Source: Erysipelotrichaceae bacterium | GTDB taxonomy: Bacteria; Bacillota_I; Bacilli_A; Erysipelotrichales; Coprobacillaceae | Direction: 5' to 3' | Assembly: GCA_021200395.1 (NCBI GenBank) | Contig: JAJQGQ010000312.1 | Location: 1-8,329, forward strand | Length of the DNA stretch: 8,329 bases | Shown here: positions 5,302-8,329 of the stretch, one piece after another | How positions within the stretch are numbered: the first letter of the stretch is position 1 | Layout of the letters: the number at the start of each line of letters is the position of its first letter | Program-made: the position numbers and the translations under genes | The notes under the pieces: generated by a model | Told to the model about the DNA's origin: nothing | Seen by the model: only the letters and a program-made list of their open reading frames with translations | Database searches by the model: none

Positions 5302-7513
5302 AATGTATAACACGCTGGATTTCATAAACTCCAGCTATTTTATTAAGATTATCAAATGCTACTTGTAATGTAGAAGCATCTTCCACCGATAATCTTAATT
5401 TTATTTGTGCTTCACTATCAACAACACCAGCATTGATATTCAATATATTCACTTTCACCTGTCCTAAAACAGTCATAATATCATTAAGTAAATTAGGTCT
5501 ATCTAAACCATGAATCTCAACATCAGCTTCAAAACGTTTTTCAGATATATTGGCATAATCCCAATAAACATCAATAAGACGCCCCTTTTCAACTCTTTTA
5601 ACATTAGGACAATCTTCACGATGCACTTTAATGCCTTGACCTTTCGATACATAACCAATGATCTTATCACCGGGAATTGGATTACAACATTTAGATAATT
5701 GTATTTTAACACCATCTACACCCTTAACACTAATAGGCATACTGCCCTTTTTCGTTTGATTTTCTTGAATATTGTTGTTCTTTTTAAGCATTTTTGATAA
5801 TGTTTCAAAGAAACCTGTATTAGAAGGAACAACTTTTTCTATGAGAGTGACAGGAGATGCTTGTTTTTTACCTAATAATATAAGTAATTCATCAAAGTTT
5901 TTAACACCAAATGATCCAAAATAAGATTTATAAGTATCTGAATCTAAATATTTCTTTTCATCCAAATCACGTCTACGTATTTCTTCTCGTAAATATTTAC
6001 GTCCTAATTCAATAATTTCTTTTTGTGTTTCGGCATCATGTTTTGATATATATTGTCTTATCTTATTTCTAGCACTCGCTGTCTTGACAAATTTAAGCCA
6101 ATCTTCACTAGGACCAGAATTTTTATTTGTTTTAATTTCACACACATCACCTGTTTTTAAAGGTGTATTAATAGGAACCATCACACCATTAATCAATGCA
6201 CCAACGGCATGATGACCAACTTCAGTATGGATTTTATAGGCAAAATCTATTGGTGTTGCTCCATTAGGCAATTCGATAATTTTACCTTGAGGGGTCATAA
6301 CATATACATTGGCATCAAAAATATCATGTCTTAATGAATCATAATATTCTTTAGCATCGCCATCTTTCATTTCATCACTCATTGAAATGAAATCACCTAG
6401 CCATTGTAATTTGTTGACGATATCTTTTTGTTCTTGTTTAGAAGAATAATCAGTACCTTCTTTATAACGCCAGTGGGATGCCACACCACGTTCAGCCAGT
6501 TCATCCATTTCTTCTGTTCTGATTTGAATTTCAAAGATATGTCCATCTTCACCAATCACTGTTGTATGAAGTGATTGATACATATTAGGTTTTGGCATAG
6601 CGATATAGTCTTTAAAACGCCCAGGCAATGGTCGATATTGATCATGAATTATGCCTAAGACTTCATAACATTTCATTTTATCTTTAAGAATAATTCTTAA
6701 AGCATTTAAATCATATAATTCTTCAAAACGCTTATGTTTAATAACCATCTTTTTATAAATACTATAAATATGTTTTGCTCGTCCTTTAATACGATATTCA
6801 ATATGATGATCATCTAATAGTTTTGTCACCGAATGAACCATTTTATTAATAGAATCCTGACGTTCTCTTAATTTTTGATCTAAAAGTTCGGATATTTCAT
6901 AATAAGCTTTAGGATCTAAATAATATAAACATAAATCTTCTAATTCTACTCTTATATCATTAATACCTAAACGATGTGCTATAGGAGCATAAACTTCTAA
7001 CGTTTCTCTGGCAATTCTTTGTTGCTTATCAGGTCGCATATATTGTAATGTACGCATATTATGAAGTCTATCTGATAACTTAATAAGAATAACACGTATA
7101 TCCTTAGCCATGGCAACATAGATTTTACGATGATTTTCTGCATACATATCTGCTTCATCCATAAAAGGCATCTTACCAATTTTAGTAACACCCTCTACTA
7201 ATGTCGTAATCTCTTCACCGAAATTTTCAATCATCTCTTCACGCGAAACATCACAATCTTCCATGACATCATGCAATAGCCCTGCAGCAATCGTTCTTGG
7301 ACCAGTTTGTAAAGTCGTAAGAATATAGGCAACCCATATTAAATGATTTGTATAAGGTTCTCCACTTTTACGTTTTTGTCCTTCATGTTTCACCATTATG
7401 TAATCATAAGCTTTTTGAATGAGGGCAATACTTTCTTCTTTTGTAATATATGTTGAACAACTCTCTAAAACATCATCAAAGGTAATCGTATCATTAGCAC
7501 CTTTATATTCCAT
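5300..7513 (-). CDS. rel: Bifunctional (p)ppGpp synthetase/hydrolase, RelA/SpoT homologue
   Basis: This is a full-length long RSH protein, 737 residues, that makes and degrades the alarmone (p)ppGpp from ATP and GTP/GDP. The HD hydrolase domain (about 30-190) is intact, with H57, HD at 81-82 in LLHDVMED and D148 in KLSDRLHNMRTL. The synthetase domain (about 220-345) has GRAKHIYSIYKKM, YDLNALRI and the RFKD motif (299-302); RxKD rather than ExDD is the mark of bifunctional enzymes. The regulatory half has TGS (about 399-462), a helical region, a zinc-finger-like segment with CC at 609-610 plus H631 and C635, and an ACT domain (about 662-736). These contact the ribosome and uncharged A-site tRNA. 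The ATG at 7513 has AGGAGG 7 nt upstream. It follows apt after 56 nt that contain a terminator hairpin. No key residue is missing. Confidence 0.97.
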   Translation of the reverse strand: MEYKGANDTITFDDVLESCSTYITKEESIALIQKAYDYIMVKHEGQKRKSGEPYTNHLIWVAYILTTLQTGPRTIAAGLLHDVMEDCDVSREEMIENFGEEITTLVEGVTKIGKMPFMDEADMYAENHRKIYVAMAKDIRVILIKLSDRLHNMRTLQYMRPDKQQRIARETLEVYAPIAHRLGINDIRVELEDLCLYYLDPKAYYEISELLDQKLRERQDSINKMVHSVTKLLDDHHIEYRIKGRAKHIYSIYKKMVIKHKRFEELYDLNALRIILKDKMKCYEVLGIIHDQYRPLPGRFKDYIAMPKPNMYQSLHTTVIGEDGHIFEIQIRTEEMDELAERGVASHWRYKEGTDYSSKQEQKDIVNKLQWLGDFISMSDEMKDGDAKEYYDSLRHDIFDANVYVMTPQGKIIELPNGATPIDFAYKIHTEVGHHAVGALINGVMVPINTPLKTGDVCEIKTNKNSGPSEDWLKFVKTASARNKIRQYISKHDAETQKEIIELGRKYLREEIRRRDLDEKKYLDSDTYKSYFGSFGVKNFDELLILLGKKQASPVTLIEKVVPSNTGFFETLSKMLKKNNNIQENQTKKGSMPISVKGVDGVKIQLSKCCNPIPGDKIIGYVSKGQGIKVHREDCPNVKRVEKGRLIDVYWDYANISEKRFEADVEIHGLDRPNLLNDIMTVLGQVKVNILNINAGVVDSEAQIKLRLSVEDASTLQVAFDNLNKIAGVYEIQRVIH

Positions 7514-7540
7514 ATTCTTTCCTCCTTTACTTAATATATT

Positions 7541-7569
7541 TTATGAAAAAAGAGACTGTGTCTCTTTTT
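7541..7569 (-). terminator. Terminator hairpin between apt and rel
   Basis: GTCTC paired with GAGAC, extended by A-T pairs to a 10-bp stem (7547-7556 with 7560-7569) around a 3-nt loop, is followed on the minus strand by TTTTTT then CATAAAAT. It begins at the base after the apt TAG. Only 33 nt separate it from the rel ATG, so rel must be reached by readthrough or from a promoter inside apt or the hairpin. I see no clear promoter there. The A/T tails make it a possible bidirectional terminator. Confidence 0.7.
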
Positions 7570-8082
7570 CTAATACTTTAACACAGAGTAAACATCATAA
7601 CCCTTTAATAAATCAATACCTTTTAAAGCTTCTAATTCAATTAAAAAGGCAATTCCAACGACATTTCCTCCCATTTGTTCAATCAATGAAACAGCTGCTT
7701 CTACAGTACCACCAGTTGCTAACAAATCATCCACAATCAAGACATTTTGTCCTGGTTTAATACTATCACTATGCATTTGAATTTCATTAGTTCCATATTC
7801 TAATGAATATTCCTTAGAAACAACTTCTCTAGGTAACTTACCTGGTTTTCTAACTGGAACAAATCCACAACCTAATTCCACAGCTACTGGACAACCAAAT
7901 AAAAATCCTCTTGCTTCAGGCCCAGCTACAACATCTACATTCTTATCTTTAGCAAAATCAGCTAATAAACGAATAGATTCTTTGTAAGCATCCTTATCAG
8001 CAAGTAAAGGTGTCACATCTCTAAATAATACCCCTTCACTTGGAAAATCTGGAATATCAGCAATATACTCTTTTAAGTCCAT
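7570..8082 (-). CDS. apt: Adenine phosphoribosyltransferase
   Basis: This enzyme is 170 residues, the standard bacterial Apt length. It converts adenine and PRPP to AMP and pyrophosphate in cytoplasmic purine salvage. The N-terminal FPSEGVLFRDVTPLL (13-27) is the family signature near the flexible adenine-binding hood. PEARGF (55-60) is the conserved substrate loop, RKPGKLP (78-84) precedes the catalytic flexible loop, and VLIVDDLLATGGT (114-126) is the PRPP-binding motif with its two Asp residues. The ATG at 8082 has AGGAGG about 10 nt upstream and a TATAAT box at 8113-8118. Its position directly before rel is a conserved Firmicute arrangement and links nucleotide salvage to alarmone metabolism; in related bacteria Apt-type enzymes share PRPP and purine pools affected by (p)ppGpp. 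No anomaly is visible. Confidence 0.97.
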   Translation of the reverse strand: MDLKEYIADIPDFPSEGVLFRDVTPLLADKDAYKESIRLLADFAKDKNVDVVAGPEARGFLFGCPVAVELGCGFVPVRKPGKLPREVVSKEYSLEYGTNEIQMHSDSIKPGQNVLIVDDLLATGGTVEAAVSLIEQMGGNVVGIAFLIELEALKGIDLLKGYDVYSVLKY

Positions 8083-8112
8083 CGGTATACTTCCTCCTCT
8101 TATACAGACATC

Positions 8113-8141
8113 ATTATATCAAATTTTTTTATGATAATAAA
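8113..8141 (-). promoter_or_regulatory. Probable apt promoter
   Basis: A perfect TATAAT lies at 8113-8118 on the minus strand. The 17-bp position holds TTTATT (8136-8141), a weak -35. Transcription from about 8106 would give a 23-nt leader carrying the apt AGGAGG. It is the only clear promoter upstream of apt and probably also serves rel. Confidence 0.6.
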
Positions 8142-8329
8142 GATTATCTATCATATATTTTCACAAAATATAAACATTTTTTAGCTTATTTTGAAAAACA
8201 GGAAAGAAATTTTGTGATTTACCTATTTATATTTTAGATGATTTTATCCTATTTTTAACATATTTATTGGAAAGAAAAGATGTTCTCAAATAACTTGGGA
8301 AATCGATAGGCACTCAAAATTTATGGGGT
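8142..8329. other. Noncoding edge sequence upstream of apt
   Basis: No convincing gene is found on either strand. It contains a 9-bp inverted repeat, TCACAAAAT (8161-8169) and ATTTTGTGA (8209-8217), separated by 39 nt, and is very AT-rich up to about 8290. The last 35-40 bases are visibly richer in G and C than the rest, and end in ATTTATGGGGT. A plus-strand ATG at 8280 opens only nine codons (MFSNNLGNR). The edge may be the start of a neighbouring element outside the window. Confidence 0.4.

Noticed and set aside
5503..5715. Minus-strand 70-codon and plus-strand 62-codon frames inside rel
   Set aside because: Both lie wholly within the zinc-finger and ACT region of an intact rel and have no start signals of their own.
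6997..7191. Minus-strand 64-codon frame inside rel
   Set aside because: It is an out-of-frame shadow of the conserved hydrolase domain, without a ribosome binding site.
7419..7760. Plus-strand open frame of 113 codons
   Set aside because: It runs antisense across the apt/rel junction, has no ribosome binding site and no recognisable protein, and is explained by the intact genes opposite.
8040..8237. Plus-strand 65-codon frame running from apt into the edge
   Set aside because: It starts antisense to the apt N-terminus, lacks a Shine-Dalgarno, and its aromatic-rich sequence is typical of translated AT-rich DNA.

Overview
The window is an AT-rich (roughly one-third GC by eye) stretch of a low-GC Gram-positive chromosome. 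The signs are strong AGGAGG-type ribosome binding sites, a T-box leader, a cre-like operator, a bifunctional Rel, and the Bacillus-like gene order apt, rel, hisS, aspS. The protein sequences and the AT-rich composition would suit a gut Firmicute such as Erysipelotrichia/Coprobacillaceae, but that assignment is inference. All supported genes lie on the minus strand, so they are transcribed from high to low coordinates.

In transcription order: about 8120-8329 is noncoding edge sequence. A sigma-A-like promoter (8113-8141) drives apt (7570-8082), followed by a hairpin terminator abutting the apt stop and then rel (5300-7513), which has its own hairpin terminator overlapping its stop. Next is an 860-bp interval without a normal gene. 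It holds a cre-like operator on a promoter, a 35-codon ORF with a perfect Shine-Dalgarno (5023-5130), and then stop-riddled sequence that may be a decayed gene. A strong terminator (4691-4719) seals this off. Directly after it begins a second unit: promoter, T-box leader (about 4459-4655), hisS (3171-4436), aspS (1427-3178) and an M24 aminopeptidase P/Xaa-Pro dipeptidase-like gene (358-1434). Both junctions in this unit overlap by exactly 8 nt (ATGAATAG and ATGAATAA). It ends in a hairpin that contains the last stop codon. A new promoter then leads into a fragment of an unidentified gene that runs off the left edge and seems to be frameshifted near its start.

Functionally, the window combines purine salvage (Apt), (p)ppGpp synthesis and hydrolysis (Rel), and two aminoacyl-tRNA synthetases controlled by tRNA charging. 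These fit together as amino-acid starvation physiology: uncharged tRNA is sensed by Rel on the ribosome and by the T-box on the mRNA. The most interesting point is the T-box specifier. By alignment to the standard specifier context it reads GAC (Asp), but it lies in GACAC, which also contains CAC (His), matching the two synthetases it controls. I see no CRISPR array, complete mobile element, defence system or tRNA/rRNA gene. This is mostly ordinary housekeeping DNA, with accessory or decaying sequence at 4720-5220 and at both edges.
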